Part shown: one piece after another, positions 33,342 through 41,607 of the stretch
How positions within the stretch are numbered: the first letter of the stretch is position 1
How the letters are laid out: every line of letters begins with the position of its first letter
Assembly: GCA_944387015.1 (NCBI GenBank)
Contig: CALXDH010000004.1
Location: forward strand, 29,435-93,434
From: an uncultured Oscillospiraceae bacterium
GTDB lineage: Bacteria > Bacillota > Clostridia > Oscillospirales > Oscillospiraceae
DNA: 64,000 nucleotides
Direction: 5' to 3'
Translations under genes and position numbers: made by a program
The notes under the pieces: generated by a model
Databases searched by the model: none
Told to the model about the DNA's origin: nothing
The model's input: the letters and a program-made list of their open reading frames with translations, nothing else

Positions 33342-33475
33342 CGCAAAAGCGGCGAGGCTTTTGCGCCAATGCCCCCTGCATTGATGCAAAAGTCTCGCCG
33401 TTTCAACCCGTGGCGGGGCAGAGCCCGTACTGACGCCTGCGGGTACACATCGGATGTGCCAGCTACTCCCTTTTG
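33342..33475 (-). promoter_or_regulatory. yybP-ykoY (manganese) riboswitch
   Basis: The minus-strand leader starts AAAAGGGAGTAGC, the 5' block of this class, and later has GGCGAGACTTTTGC, the conserved GAGAC block. Hairpins CACATC..GATGTG and ACCCG..CGGGT lie between them and form the multi-way junction. The GGCGAGACTTTTGC arm can pair with GCAAAAGCCTCGCC (33351-33364). That 3' arm can instead form the downstream hairpin CGCAAAAGC/GCTTTTGCG (33342-33365). These two structures exclude each other, as expected of a switch. Confidence 0.82.
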
Positions 33476-33486
33476 ATTCTTGAGGT

Positions 33487-33515
33487 ATTGTATGCGCTTT
33501 TTTATAAAAAGTCAA
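33487..33515 (-). promoter_or_regulatory. Sigma-A promoter of the P-type ATPase
   Basis: Minus-strand TTGACT (33510-33515), 17-bp spacer, TACAAT (33487-33492), placing the transcript start just ahead of the riboswitch. Confidence 0.75.
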
Positions 33516-33624
33516 TCCCAGCCATGAATTTTTTCTGCCAGAGCCTCAAAAAACAGCCCTGCGGCCGCTTTGTGTCCCTAGTCTGCGCAGATTTCGGAAA
33601 AGTTTTCAGCAGCGGACAGCAGCG

Positions 33625-33653
33625 TTGTGCCCTTCCGGCGCCCGTGCTATAAT
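33625..33653 (+). promoter_or_regulatory. Promoter of the NIT2-like amidase gene
   Basis: TTGTGC (33625-33630), 17-bp spacer, extended -10 TGCTATAAT (TATAAT at 33648-33653). Confidence 0.65.
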
Positions 33654-33742
33654 GAAGGTCGATAAACGCCCCGGTTTCCGTCTTGTTTTGCCCGGCTGCT
33701 GTCCGGGCGCCTGCTGTTCCGGGGATCAGGAGGGATTTTTTG

Positions 33743-34558
33743 ATGCGCGTTGCACTGATCCAAATGTTGGTCACAGCGGACAAAGCCACCAATCTCCGCT
33801 CCGCCTGTGAAAAGATCCGGGCAGCCAAGCAGGCAGGGGCAGACATCGCCGTACTGCCGGAGATGTTCTGCTGTCCCTATGAAAACCGCTGCTTCCGAGC
33901 CTACGGTGAAGAAGCGGGCGGTGAGGTCCAGCAAACCCTCTCCCGCCTGGCGGCAGATCTGAATCTCTATATCGTGGGCGGCTCCATTCCGGAACTGGCG
34001 GGAGAAAATGTCTACAACACCAGCTTTGTCTATGGACGGGACGGCCAGCTCCTGGCCCGCCATCGGAAAGCCCATCTTTTTGACATTGATGTGGAAGGCG
34101 GGCAGTCCTTCCGGGAGTCGGACACCCTCTCCCCCGGAAACGCCGTCACCACCTTTGAAACGGAATTCGGCACCCGCGGTCTTTGCATCTGCTTTGACCT
34201 GCGGTTTGAGGAGCTGGCCCGGTGCATGTGCCTGCGGGGAGCGAAGGTGCTCTTTGTCCCGGCGGCATTCAACATGACTACGGGTCCGGCCCACTGGGAG
34301 CTGCTTTTCCGCCAGCGGGCCGTGGACAACCAGTGCTTCACCGTAGGCGTCTCTCCTGCCCGGGACGAGCAGGCCTCCTATGTGGCCTACGGCAATTCCC
34401 TGGCCGTGGACCCCTGGGGCACAGTGCTCTGCCGGGCCGGAGCGGAGGAGACGACCCTTCTGGCTGATCTGGATCTCCACCGTCTGGAGGCTGTGCGCAA
34501 GCAGCTGCCCATTCTCTCCGCCCGGCGGACGGACCTCTACGAGGTGCGGGAGCATTGA
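33743..34558 (+). CDS. NIT2-like carbon-nitrogen hydrolase (probable omega-amidase)
   Basis: A 271-residue nitrilase-superfamily amidase. The triad is visible: Glu in LPEMFCCPY, Lys in RHRKAHLFD and Cys in CICFDLRF. The stretch HLFDIDVEGGQSFRESDTLSPG is characteristic of NIT2, which removes ammonia from 2-oxoglutaramate and 2-oxosuccinamate, the products of glutamine and asparagine transamination. A PLP aminotransferase is encoded 0.7 kb away on the other strand. The ATG at 33743 follows CAGGAGGG. The stop overlaps the next gene's TTG codon. Confidence 0.85.
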   Translation: MRVALIQMLVTADKATNLRSACEKIRAAKQAGADIAVLPEMFCCPYENRCFRAYGEEAGGEVQQTLSRLAADLNLYIVGGSIPELAGENVYNTSFVYGRDGQLLARHRKAHLFDIDVEGGQSFRESDTLSPGNAVTTFETEFGTRGLCICFDLRFEELARCMCLRGAKVLFVPAAFNMTTGPAHWELLFRQRAVDNQCFTVGVSPARDEQASYVAYGNSLAVDPWGTVLCRAGAEETTLLADLDLHRLEAVRKQLPILSARRTDLYEVREH

Positions 34559-34893
34559 AAGACCGCGCAGCTATGAATGGACAGGTGTTTTCTCGCTTCT
34601 ATGCTCTGGTCCGGCAGATCCCTCCGGGGCAGGCAGCCACCTACGGCCAGATTGCCCGGCTGGCGGGGATGCCCCGGTGTGCCCGGCTGGTGGGATACGC
34701 CATGGCTGCCTGCCAGGATTCCGGTGTCCCCTGCCATCGGGTAGTGGACCGCATGGGCGGCACCAAAGCCGCCTTCGATACCCTTGCCCCCGGCACCCAG
34801 CGGGCGCTGCTGGAAGCGGAAGGCGTTCCTTTCCGCTCCGACGGCACGGTGGATCTGGATCAATGCCTGTGGGACGGCAGCGCATCCACATGA
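34555..34893 (+). CDS. MGMT-like DNA alkyltransferase-domain protein
   Basis: A 112-residue protein equal to the C-terminal DNA-binding domain of O6-alkylguanine DNA methyltransferase. It has the helix-turn-helix ATYGQIARLAGMPRCARLVGYAM and the active-site motif PCHRVV. The Cys is present, unlike in ATL proteins (PWHRV), so it may still transfer alkyl groups, but the usual N-terminal domain is missing. The start is either the TTG at 34555, overlapping the previous stop as TTGA, or the ATG at 34573; no clear ribosome site decides it. Confidence 0.85.
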   Translation: MKDRAAMNGQVFSRFYALVRQIPPGQAATYGQIARLAGMPRCARLVGYAMAACQDSGVPCHRVVDRMGGTKAAFDTLAPGTQRALLEAEGVPFRSDGTVDLDQCLWDGSAST

Positions 34894-34924
34894 GGGAGTG
34901 CTTCATCACATTGCCGCCAAAAGC

Positions 34925-34966
34925 AAAAAGAGCACCGGGGATGAAAAGTCCCCGACGCTCTTTTTT
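34925..34966 (+). terminator. Bidirectional intrinsic terminator
   Basis: A long stem (AAAAAGAGC, ACCGGGGA / TCCCCGAC, GCTCTTTTTT) between the convergent MGMT-like and Dabb genes. Confidence 0.9.
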
Positions 34967-34971
34967 GTTTT

Positions 34972-35253
34972 TCAGCATTCGTAATCCACAGATGCCCGGT
35001 CGGTGCGGATGGATTTGCACAAAGCGGACACCGCCTTGTGCCGGGGGTCCTCCCGGTAGGCCCGGAGATCTTCCAGGTCCCGGAACTCACTGACCAGGAC
35101 CGCGTCATAATTGCCGTCTCCGGTGTTGACGGACACCTCACTGCGCAAAAGCTGCGGGATCACCCCCTGCAGGTTCCGCAGGCCGTCCAGAAACTGCGCC
35201 TGCTCCGCCTCTGTGCCCGGGCGGAACTTCCACATGACGATGTGCCGGATCAC
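34972..35253 (-). CDS. Dabb (stress-responsive alpha/beta barrel) family protein
   Basis: A 93-residue ferredoxin-like dimeric barrel protein starting MIRHIVMWKF, with the typical late pattern YREDPRHKAV. Function in this group is unknown. The GTG at 35253 overlaps the aminotransferase stop as GTGA, so it is translationally coupled to that enzyme and shares its T-box control. Confidence 0.88.
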   Translation of the reverse strand: MIRHIVMWKFRPGTEAEQAQFLDGLRNLQGVIPQLLRSEVSVNTGDGNYDAVLVSEFRDLEDLRAYREDPRHKAVSALCKSIRTDRASVDYEC

Positions 35254-36455
35254 GCCTGCTCCTTCCGGGCGTTGTAAGCCTGGATGCCCAGGCCCAGCAG
35301 CTCGATGGACCGGGCCAGATCGGCGGGCTTGGTGACATAGGCAATACGGATCTCATTGCGGCCTCTGCCGGGCGTGCCGTAGAAGCCCTCGCCGGGGGCG
35401 TACATCACGGTCTCGCCGTGGTCCTCAAACTCCTCCAGCAGGAAATACTGGAGCTTTTCCGCGTCATCCACCGGCAGCGTGGCCATCACGTAGAATGCGC
35501 CTTCGGGATGGCTGAACTGAACGCCGGGGACCTTTTCCAGCGCCTCCACCACGGTATCCCGGCGGCGGCGATACTCCTCCCGGACAGCATCATAATACGC
35601 CTGAGGCGTGGAGCGGTACATGGCTGCGGCGCCCACCTGGTCCAGCGTGGCGGCGCACAGCCGGCCCTGGCAGATCTTCATGGCCTGCTCCATCAGCTTC
35701 TGGTTGCGGGTGATGAGGGCGCCCACCCGGGCACCGCAGGAAGAGAACCGCTTGGACACGGAGTCGATGATGGCCACGTTCTCGGCGGCGTCCTCAAACT
35801 CCAGCATGGAGCTGAGCTTTTCGCCGCTGTACACGATCTCCCGGTATACTTCGTCACTGATGAGCAGCAGGTCATGCTCCTTGGCAATGTCCGCCAGCAG
35901 GCGCATCTCCTGATGGGTGAGCACCACACCGGTGGGGTTGCCGGGGTTGGTGACCAGGATCGCCCGGGTGTGCTCGTTGATCAGCGGCTCGATCTGCTCC
36001 CGGGTGGCGTAGCGGTAGCCCTCCTCCGCCTTGGTGGGAATGGGACGGACCACGCCGCCGGTAACGCCCACGAAGGTGGTGTAGTTGGGATAGAAGGGTT
36101 CGGGGAGCAGGATCTCATCGCCCTCGTCCAGAATGCAGGAGAGGACGATCTGCAGCGCTTCGCTGCCGCCGTGGGTCGCCATAATATCATCACAGGTGAT
36201 GGGATAGCCCAGGTTGACGTAGTAATCCCGCACAGCCTCCAGATACACCTCCACACCGGGAGAGGGCGCATAGGCAAGTACGGATTCGCCGAAATTCCGG
36301 ACGGCGTCGAAGAAGGACTGGGGGGTCTCAATGTCGGGCTGGCCGATATTCAGGTGATAGACCTTGCGTCCCTTTGCCTGCGCCGCCACCACGTAGGGGT
36401 GAAACTTCCGGATGGGAGAGAGTTCGCACGCTTCGATCTTACTGGAAAACTTCAT
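35250..36455 (-). CDS. PLP-dependent aminotransferase, class I/II (fold type I)
   Basis: A 401-residue aminotransferase of the aspartate aminotransferase superfamily. It has the cofactor motifs NIGQPDIETP, THGGSEALQ, NPGNPTG and the likely PLP-binding Lys in SVSKRFSSCGARVG, with a late Arg in GRGRNEIRIAYV. The amino donor cannot be read from sequence. The T-box leader with a candidate GCC (Ala) specifier suggests a role in alanine formation. The ATG at 36455 follows AAGGAGG; an upstream start at 36500 has none. A nearby NIT2-like amidase would suit a glutamine-type transaminase as an alternative. Confidence 0.85.
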   Translation of the reverse strand: MKFSSKIEACELSPIRKFHPYVVAAQAKGRKVYHLNIGQPDIETPQSFFDAVRNFGESVLAYAPSPGVEVYLEAVRDYYVNLGYPITCDDIMATHGGSEALQIVLSCILDEGDEILLPEPFYPNYTTFVGVTGGVVRPIPTKAEEGYRYATREQIEPLINEHTRAILVTNPGNPTGVVLTHQEMRLLADIAKEHDLLLISDEVYREIVYSGEKLSSMLEFEDAAENVAIIDSVSKRFSSCGARVGALITRNQKLMEQAMKICQGRLCAATLDQVGAAAMYRSTPQAYYDAVREEYRRRRDTVVEALEKVPGVQFSHPEGAFYVMATLPVDDAEKLQYFLLEEFEDHGETVMYAPGEGFYGTPGRGRNEIRIAYVTKPADLARSIELLGLGIQAYNARKEQA

Positions 36456-36541
36456 GTGAGTGACCTCCTTAGCTTGATGGTTCAACTGCTGCCATACCAC
36501 GGCGGAATGGGAAGATGTGCCGCCGACACAGGTGCATCGTC

Positions 36542-36775
36542 AAAAAAAACGCCCCTGACAACTGTCAGGGGCGAAAAACTTTCACGGTACCACCCTGATC
36601 TGCCTTTGCAAGCAAAGACATCTCATGTCATCCTGTAACGGAGATGAACCGTCCTGCTCCTCGCAGGCTGCTCCAAAGTGGCTTGCTTTCTGGCGTTGGC
36701 TGGGGACTTGCACCATACACCCCTCGCTGAGAACCGGTTTCAGAAAGCTGGCTTTGTCATCGCGTTTCTTCGTTT
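36542..36775 (-). promoter_or_regulatory. T-box riboswitch leader of the aminotransferase
   Basis: The minus-strand leader carries the T-box sequence AGGGTGGTACCGTG (36583-36596) and then a terminator stem CGCCCCTGACA/TGTCAGGGGCG with eight T (36542-36573). Stem I is recognisable: GCGATGAC, then CTTTCTG..CAGAAAG, the distal loop GGTGCAAGTCC and the lower helix CAAAG..CTTTG. The bulge on the 3' side reads CAAGCCA, giving GCC (Ala) as the candidate specifier codon at 36680-36682. The T-box UGGU predicts an A discriminator, as tRNA-Ala has. The specifier needs a covariance model to confirm. Confidence 0.88.
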
Positions 36776-36776
36776 T

Positions 36777-36804
36777 ATTATAGCTCTTTGCGGCCATTTG
36801 TCAA
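36777..36804 (-). promoter_or_regulatory. Sigma-A promoter of the T-box leader
   Basis: Minus-strand TTGACA (36799-36804), 16-bp spacer, TATAAT (36777-36782), near consensus. Confidence 0.85.
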
Positions 36805-36845
36805 GGTGGAGATTTCCGGCCGCCCGAATCTTCTCCCGGCGCGGC

Positions 36846-36885
36846 AAAGCCGCGCACTGCCTTTTCCGGGAAGATGCGCGGCTTT
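36846..36885 (-). terminator. Hairpin after ftsK
   Basis: AAAGCCGCGCA / TGCGCGGCTTT stem on the minus strand just after the ftsK stop. The T tract is short, so it is a probable rather than certain terminator. Confidence 0.55.
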
Positions 36886-36903
36886 GTTTGTCACGTAAAA
36901 TGC

Positions 36904-39531
36904 TCAATCCTCGTTGACAGGAAACGGCGGCTCCTCAGATTCCGCGGCATCCGGCGCGGCACTGCCGCCGCCCATCTGCATCTCCTGCCACTGGGCCCGG
37001 GTGATGAGCAGCTGCCGGGGCTTGGAACCCTCAAAGGGACCGACGATCCCCCGCTCCTCCATCTGGTCCACCAGTCGGGCAGCACGGGAATACCCCAGCT
37101 TCAGCCGCCGCTGCAGCATGGAGACAGACGCCTGTCCCGTCTCCAGGATGACGTCCACCGCCGCGGGCAGCAGCTCGTCGCCCTCTTCGTCGCCGGAGTC
37201 GGCAGAGGCCGAACCGCCCTTGGCACCGCTCCCCTTGTCCTTTTCCTGAATGGATGCCTCGATCTTGGCGATAACGTCGTCGTCATACTGGGCCTCACCC
37301 GACTGCTTGACAAAGGAGACCACCTGCTCGATCTCCTCCGGGGAGATGAAGCAGCCCTGGACACGGGTGGGCTTTCCGGCCCCCAGAGGGGCGTAGAGCA
37401 TATCGCCCTTGCCCACCAGCTTTTCTGCGCCGGTGGTATCCAGAATGATGCGGGACTCCAGCGAGGAGGCCACGGCAAAGGCGATCCGGCTGGGGATATT
37501 GGCCTTCATGAGGCCGGTGATGACATCCGCCGAAGGACGCTGGGTGGCGATGACCAGATGCACGCCGGCGGCACGGCCCATCTGGGCCACCCGGCAGATG
37601 GATTCCTCCACTTCCTTGGCCGCCACCAGCATCAGATCCGCCAACTCGTCGATGACCACCACCACGCTGGGCATGGTCTCCATCCCCTCCGTGGCCCGGG
37701 CCAGCTTATTGTACTCCTCCAGCTTCTTGACACCGCACTCGGAGAAGGTCTTGTAGCGCTTCATCATCTCAAACACGGCCCACTGCAGCGCGCCGGCAGC
37801 CTTTTTGGGATCCGTCACCACCGGAATTAGCAGGTGGGGGATACCGTTGTAGGGTGCCAGCTCCACCATCTTGGGGTCCACCATGATAAAGCGGACCTCG
37901 TCCGGAGTGGACTTATAGAGCAGGCTGATGATGAGGGAGTTGGTACACACGGACTTACCGGAACCGGTGGTACCGGCGATGAGCACATGGGGCAGCTTTT
38001 CGATGTTGCCCACGATGTTCTGTCCGCCGATGTCCCGTCCCAGCGCAAAGGCGGTCTTGGACTTGTGCTCCACGAATTCCCGGGACTCGATAACGTCCCG
38101 GATCAGCACCGGCGTTACCTGCTTGTTGGGCACCTCGATGCCCACCACAGAGATCTTGTCGGGAATGGGCGCGATCCGGACACCCGTGGCACCCAGGGCC
38201 AGGGCGATGTCGTCCGCGAGATTGGTGATCTTGGAGAGCTTCACGCCCTGCTCCAATACAAACTCGTACCGGGTGACGGAAGGACCGTGGACCACATCTC
38301 CGGGGGTAGCATCCACACCGAAGCTGGTGAGGGTCTCCGCCAGACGGCGGGAGTTGTTCCGCAGCTCGGCGCCGGCCTCGATGTGGTTCTCTCCCCGGCT
38401 CTCATGCAGCAGCGTAATGGGCGGGAACTGATAGTTCTCCTCTCCGCTGGAGAGTTTTTCCTGGATCTCCGCCGTAACGGCGGCAGTCTGGGCCGCCACC
38501 TCTTTGGCGGTGTTGGCCTTTTCCCGCCGGGGGGAGGGCTCCTCCGGCGCAATGGGTGCAGGCGCGGAAACCGGAGCCGCAGGCTCTGCAGGCTGCACGC
38601 TCTGGACCGCAGGCGCAGGCTCCGCCGGAATGGCGGGCGTCTTGGGCCGCACGGGCTCTGCAGGCTGCGGAGCCTCTCTGGGCGCAGACGGGGCCTCTTC
38701 CCCGTTCTCCCGGAGCACCTGAGCCGGGGTCATCTGCTGATCGGACTTATGCCGGAAAAAGCTGGTAAAACGCCCCGGCTCCCGCTGTGCGGGTTCTGCC
38801 GCATCCTGCTGTGTCCGCGCCGGATCTCCGTCCAGCGGAATGTCAATGACGGTCCGGGCCCGTTCCTCCCTGCGCCGCCGGGGAGGCTCCGCCGGGATGG
38901 CGGGGATCTCCGGCTCAGGTTCTTCCTCATAGACCGGACGGTTGCGGATCTTTTCCACCAGCGCCGCCGGCGTCAGACGCAGTGCAACCATCAGCAGCAC
39001 CACAAACAGCACCAGGAAGATGACGATGGACGCCACTTTGGAGAACACCGCCACAGATCCCGCGGCCAGTGCGCCGGACACCGCGCCGCCGCATTTCAGC
39101 GCAGCGCCGTCCTGCCACAATACTTTTAGGATACCAAAGCCAGGATTATACGTTTTGGATACAAAAATCATATGCCCCAGCACACCGAAGAGCACCGGGA
39201 GCAGCAGGGCGCAGGTCACCCGCAGGCGAACCGGGCGTCCATGGTGAAACATCAAGATCCCGGACGCAAACAGGAAAGCCGGTCCCGCCAGGCAGTAGCC
39301 GTACCCAAAAAGGCCCTTGAGCAGCAGCGCCAGCCAGTCGATAAAAATGGCGCTGATCCCGCAGTAGCTGACCACCGTACACAGGGCCAGCACCAGCAGC
39401 ACCACGCTCCAGACCTCCCGGCGGATGGGCTGCTTTTGGGGCTGGGCAGGCTTTCTGGTACGGGTGGAAGTCCCCTTTGCGGACGTACTTTTTCGTTTTG
39501 CGGTGGGTTTCTTTTGCGAGGCGGATGCCAC
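36904..39531 (-). CDS. ftsK: DNA translocase FtsK/SpoIIIE
   Basis: An 875-residue DNA pump for chromosome segregation at division or sporulation. Residues 1-37 are basic; four membrane helices lie within about 40-190 (for example EVWSVVLLVLALCTVVSYCG). A Pro/Glu-rich linker spans about 195-390. The RecA-like motor has Walker A GTTGSGKS, Walker B VVVIDELADL, and IATQRPSADVITG. The C-terminal gamma winged helix is present (KLGYSRAARLVDQMEERGIVGP). The start is the GTG at 39531 behind AAGGAGGTA. Confidence 0.93.
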   Translation of the reverse strand: MASASQKKPTAKRKSTSAKGTSTRTRKPAQPQKQPIRREVWSVVLLVLALCTVVSYCGISAIFIDWLALLLKGLFGYGYCLAGPAFLFASGILMFHHGRPVRLRVTCALLLPVLFGVLGHMIFVSKTYNPGFGILKVLWQDGAALKCGGAVSGALAAGSVAVFSKVASIVIFLVLFVVLLMVALRLTPAALVEKIRNRPVYEEEPEPEIPAIPAEPPRRRREERARTVIDIPLDGDPARTQQDAAEPAQREPGRFTSFFRHKSDQQMTPAQVLRENGEEAPSAPREAPQPAEPVRPKTPAIPAEPAPAVQSVQPAEPAAPVSAPAPIAPEEPSPRREKANTAKEVAAQTAAVTAEIQEKLSSGEENYQFPPITLLHESRGENHIEAGAELRNNSRRLAETLTSFGVDATPGDVVHGPSVTRYEFVLEQGVKLSKITNLADDIALALGATGVRIAPIPDKISVVGIEVPNKQVTPVLIRDVIESREFVEHKSKTAFALGRDIGGQNIVGNIEKLPHVLIAGTTGSGKSVCTNSLIISLLYKSTPDEVRFIMVDPKMVELAPYNGIPHLLIPVVTDPKKAAGALQWAVFEMMKRYKTFSECGVKKLEEYNKLARATEGMETMPSVVVVIDELADLMLVAAKEVEESICRVAQMGRAAGVHLVIATQRPSADVITGLMKANIPSRIAFAVASSLESRIILDTTGAEKLVGKGDMLYAPLGAGKPTRVQGCFISPEEIEQVVSFVKQSGEAQYDDDVIAKIEASIQEKDKGSGAKGGSASADSGDEEGDELLPAAVDVILETGQASVSMLQRRLKLGYSRAARLVDQMEERGIVGPFEGSKPRQLLITRAQWQEMQMGGGSAAPDAAESEEPPFPVNED

Positions 39532-39552
39532 GGTATGTACCTCCTTACAGGA

Positions 39553-40389
39553 TCACTGGGTCACAATGGTCAAAAGCAAAGTCGCCGCGCCGGCAAACCA
39601 GCAGTAGTAAGCAAACCAGCCGAAACGGCCCTTGGCGGCGATCATCTTCAAAAGCCGGATGCAGGTATAGCCCACCACGGCGGACACCGCCACGCCCACC
39701 AGATACACCGGCACGGAGGCCCAGTCGATACCGGCCTCCACAGCGTCTTTCAGACTCAGGATGTTGGCACCCAGGATGGCGGGAATGGAAAGCAGGAAGG
39801 AAAAGCGCACGGCGAACTTGCGCTCAAAGCCCACAAAGCAGCCGGCGGTGATGGTGGTGCCGGACCGGGAGATGCCGGGGCAGGTGGCGATGGCCTGGGC
39901 AACGCCCACGATCAGCACATCGATCAGCGTGGCACTGCGCTCCGTCTTGCGGCCATGGCGGACCCGGTCACTGACAAAGAGCAGGCAGCCGGTGACCAGC
40001 AGCGCGCCGGCCACAAAATACATGTTGTCGCTCAGGCCTTCCACCAGATCCTTCACCGGCAGCACCAAAAACAGCGGCAGCGTGCCCACGATGATGAGCA
40101 GGATCATCCGGCGGGCGGGCGGGATGGGATCCGGCGTGTTGCGGCGGGCCAGATCCCGCACGCCGCTTATCAGCTCCAGGATCATGTCACGAATATCGGA
40201 CCAGTAAGCCACAAACACCGCCACCAGGGTGCCCAGGTGGAGCAGTACATCGAAAAAGTCAGGGATCTCCGTGGCACCGGACACATTCAAAAGGTGCTCT
40301 GCGATGGCCAGATGGCCGGAGCTGGAGATCGGCAGGAACTCCGCGATACCCTGGACCAGGCCCAGGAGAATAGAGGACAAAAGGGACAA
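39553..40389 (-). CDS. uppP: Undecaprenyl-diphosphatase UppP
   Basis: A 278-residue polytopic enzyme that recycles the lipid carrier for peptidoglycan synthesis and gives bacitracin tolerance. It has the family motifs GIAEFLPISSSGHL at the N-terminus and PGISRSGTT near residue 170. Both contain the active residues. The start is a rare TTG at 40389; AAGGAG lies 10 nt upstream and no ATG is suitably placed. The gene precedes ftsK in the same direction with a short gap. Confidence 0.92.
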   Translation of the reverse strand: MSLLSSILLGLVQGIAEFLPISSSGHLAIAEHLLNVSGATEIPDFFDVLLHLGTLVAVFVAYWSDIRDMILELISGVRDLARRNTPDPIPPARRMILLIIVGTLPLFLVLPVKDLVEGLSDNMYFVAGALLVTGCLLFVSDRVRHGRKTERSATLIDVLIVGVAQAIATCPGISRSGTTITAGCFVGFERKFAVRFSFLLSIPAILGANILSLKDAVEAGIDWASVPVYLVGVAVSAVVGYTCIRLLKMIAAKGRFGWFAYYCWFAGAATLLLTIVTQ

Positions 40390-40423
40390 TCAGCTCACGC
40401 TCCTTAATGCTCATATGGGAGAT

Positions 40424-40432
40424 AGTATATCA
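40424..40432 (-). promoter_or_regulatory. Extended -10 promoter of uppP
   Basis: Minus-strand TGATATACT about 35 nt before the start; no clear -35 box. Confidence 0.4.
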
Positions 40433-40524
40433 TAGCGGCTGTGAAAATTCCAGTCATATTTGCGCCCCGGCGGAAAAGGCGGCAGGGGGCGGCAAATTCT
40501 GCCGTCCCCTGCGATCGGATCGTA

Positions 40525-41217
40525 TCAAAGGTGTTCCGTTTCCTGCATGGACTCCAGTGCCGCTCTGGCAGCGGCCTGTTCCGCCTCTTTCTTGCTGTGG
40601 CCCTGGCCCCGGCCGGCAACCTTGCCGCCCACTGCCACCTCCATCTCAAAGACGCGGCAGTGATCCGGCCCGGACTCCTGCACCAGTTCATAGGTGATGG
40701 TCACTCCGGGTGTGCGCTGCACCAGTTCCTGCAGCGCGGTCTTGTAGTCCCGGCGCCGCTCCTCCACGGCCTCTTCCTTCTCCGCGTCCAGCAGGCAGCG
40801 GTGGATGAGGTCGGAAGCCGCACCGATGCCGCCGTCCAGATACACCGCGGCGAACACCGCCTCCGTGGCATCTGCCAGGATGGACGTCCGCTGGCGGCCG
40901 CCGCCGCTCTCCTCGCCCCGGCCCAGCTTCAGATACCGGCCCAGGTCCAGCTTGCGGGCCACCTCATAGAGGCTCTGCTCGCACACCAGCGCCGCCCGGA
41001 TCCGGGTCAGGTCGCCCTCCGGCAGGTCCGGGTGCTGGGCAAAGAGAAATTCCGCCGTGACGAATCCCAGCACGGAATCTCCCAGAAACTCCAGCCGCTC
41101 GTTGCTGCGCAGATGGGCACTGCGGTGCTCGTTGGCGTAAGAGCTGTGGCTCAGCGCCTCACTGAGGAGCCCGCGGTCCCGAAAGGTGTAATTCAGTTTT
41201 TTCTCCAGTTCCTCCAT
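40525..41217 (-). CDS. rnc: Ribonuclease III
   Basis: A 230-residue endonuclease that cuts double-stranded RNA in rRNA and mRNA maturation. The signature ERLEFLGDSVLG is at about 37-48, with the metal-binding Glu and Asp and a later VFAAVYLDGG. The C-terminal dsRNA-binding domain has GRGQGHSKKEAEQAAA. I choose the ATG at 41217 because GGAGAG is 7 nt upstream; the ATG at 41232 would precede the ribosome site. It is the last gene of the trmFO-plsX-acpP-rnc set. Confidence 0.93.
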   Translation of the reverse strand: MEELEKKLNYTFRDRGLLSEALSHSSYANEHRSAHLRSNERLEFLGDSVLGFVTAEFLFAQHPDLPEGDLTRIRAALVCEQSLYEVARKLDLGRYLKLGRGEESGGGRQRTSILADATEAVFAAVYLDGGIGAASDLIHRCLLDAEKEEAVEERRRDYKTALQELVQRTPGVTITYELVQESGPDHCRVFEMEVAVGGKVAGRGQGHSKKEAEQAAARAALESMQETEHL

Positions 41218-41268
41218 GGCGTCTCTCTCCAAAAGGAAGCCCCGCGCAGGGCGGGGCGGTTCCTCATC

Positions 41269-41517
41269 TTATTTATTCAGCTTTCCCGCGATGTAGTTCA
41301 CCGCGTCCCCGACGGTCTTGAGGCCGCTCAGATCCTCCTCCTGGGTCTGACCGATCTCGAACTCCTCTTCCATGGCCATCACCAGTTCCACCAGGTCCAC
41401 GGAATCGGCGCCCAGATCTTCCTCGAAGGAGGTCTCCATGGTCACCTCTTCCGGCTCCATGGCAAACTGCTCGGCCACCAGGTCTTTCATCGTCTGAAAA
41501 ATCTCTTCATTCGACAT
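41269..41517 (-). CDS. acpP: Acyl carrier protein
   Basis: An 82-residue acidic carrier of fatty acid synthesis. The phosphopantetheine attachment Ser is in the motif GADSVDLVELVM. The ATG at 41517 follows AAGGAG at 8 nt. Its position after plsX and before rnc is the usual Firmicutes arrangement (plsX-fabD/fabG-acpP-rnc), here without the fab genes. Confidence 0.93.
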   Translation of the reverse strand: MSNEEIFQTMKDLVAEQFAMEPEEVTMETSFEEDLGADSVDLVELVMAMEEEFEIGQTQEEDLSGLKTVGDAVNYIAGKLNK

Positions 41518-41607
41518 GCTGTTCACTCCTTACGGGATGTTGGGATGTACTCGCTGGGGTAATCATACGGCAACACCCGCGCCGGTGTCAATAGGGGAAG
41601 AAAATTT

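Noticed and set aside
30721-33384. An 887-codon plus-strand frame opposite the P-type ATPase.
   Set aside because: It is a His/Gly/Gln-rich shadow without any domain; the minus strand carries all P-type ATPase motifs.
34555-34893. The short alkyltransferase protein as an ATL (non-catalytic) protein.
   Set aside because: ATL proteins have Trp or Ala in place of the active Cys; here PCHRV is intact.
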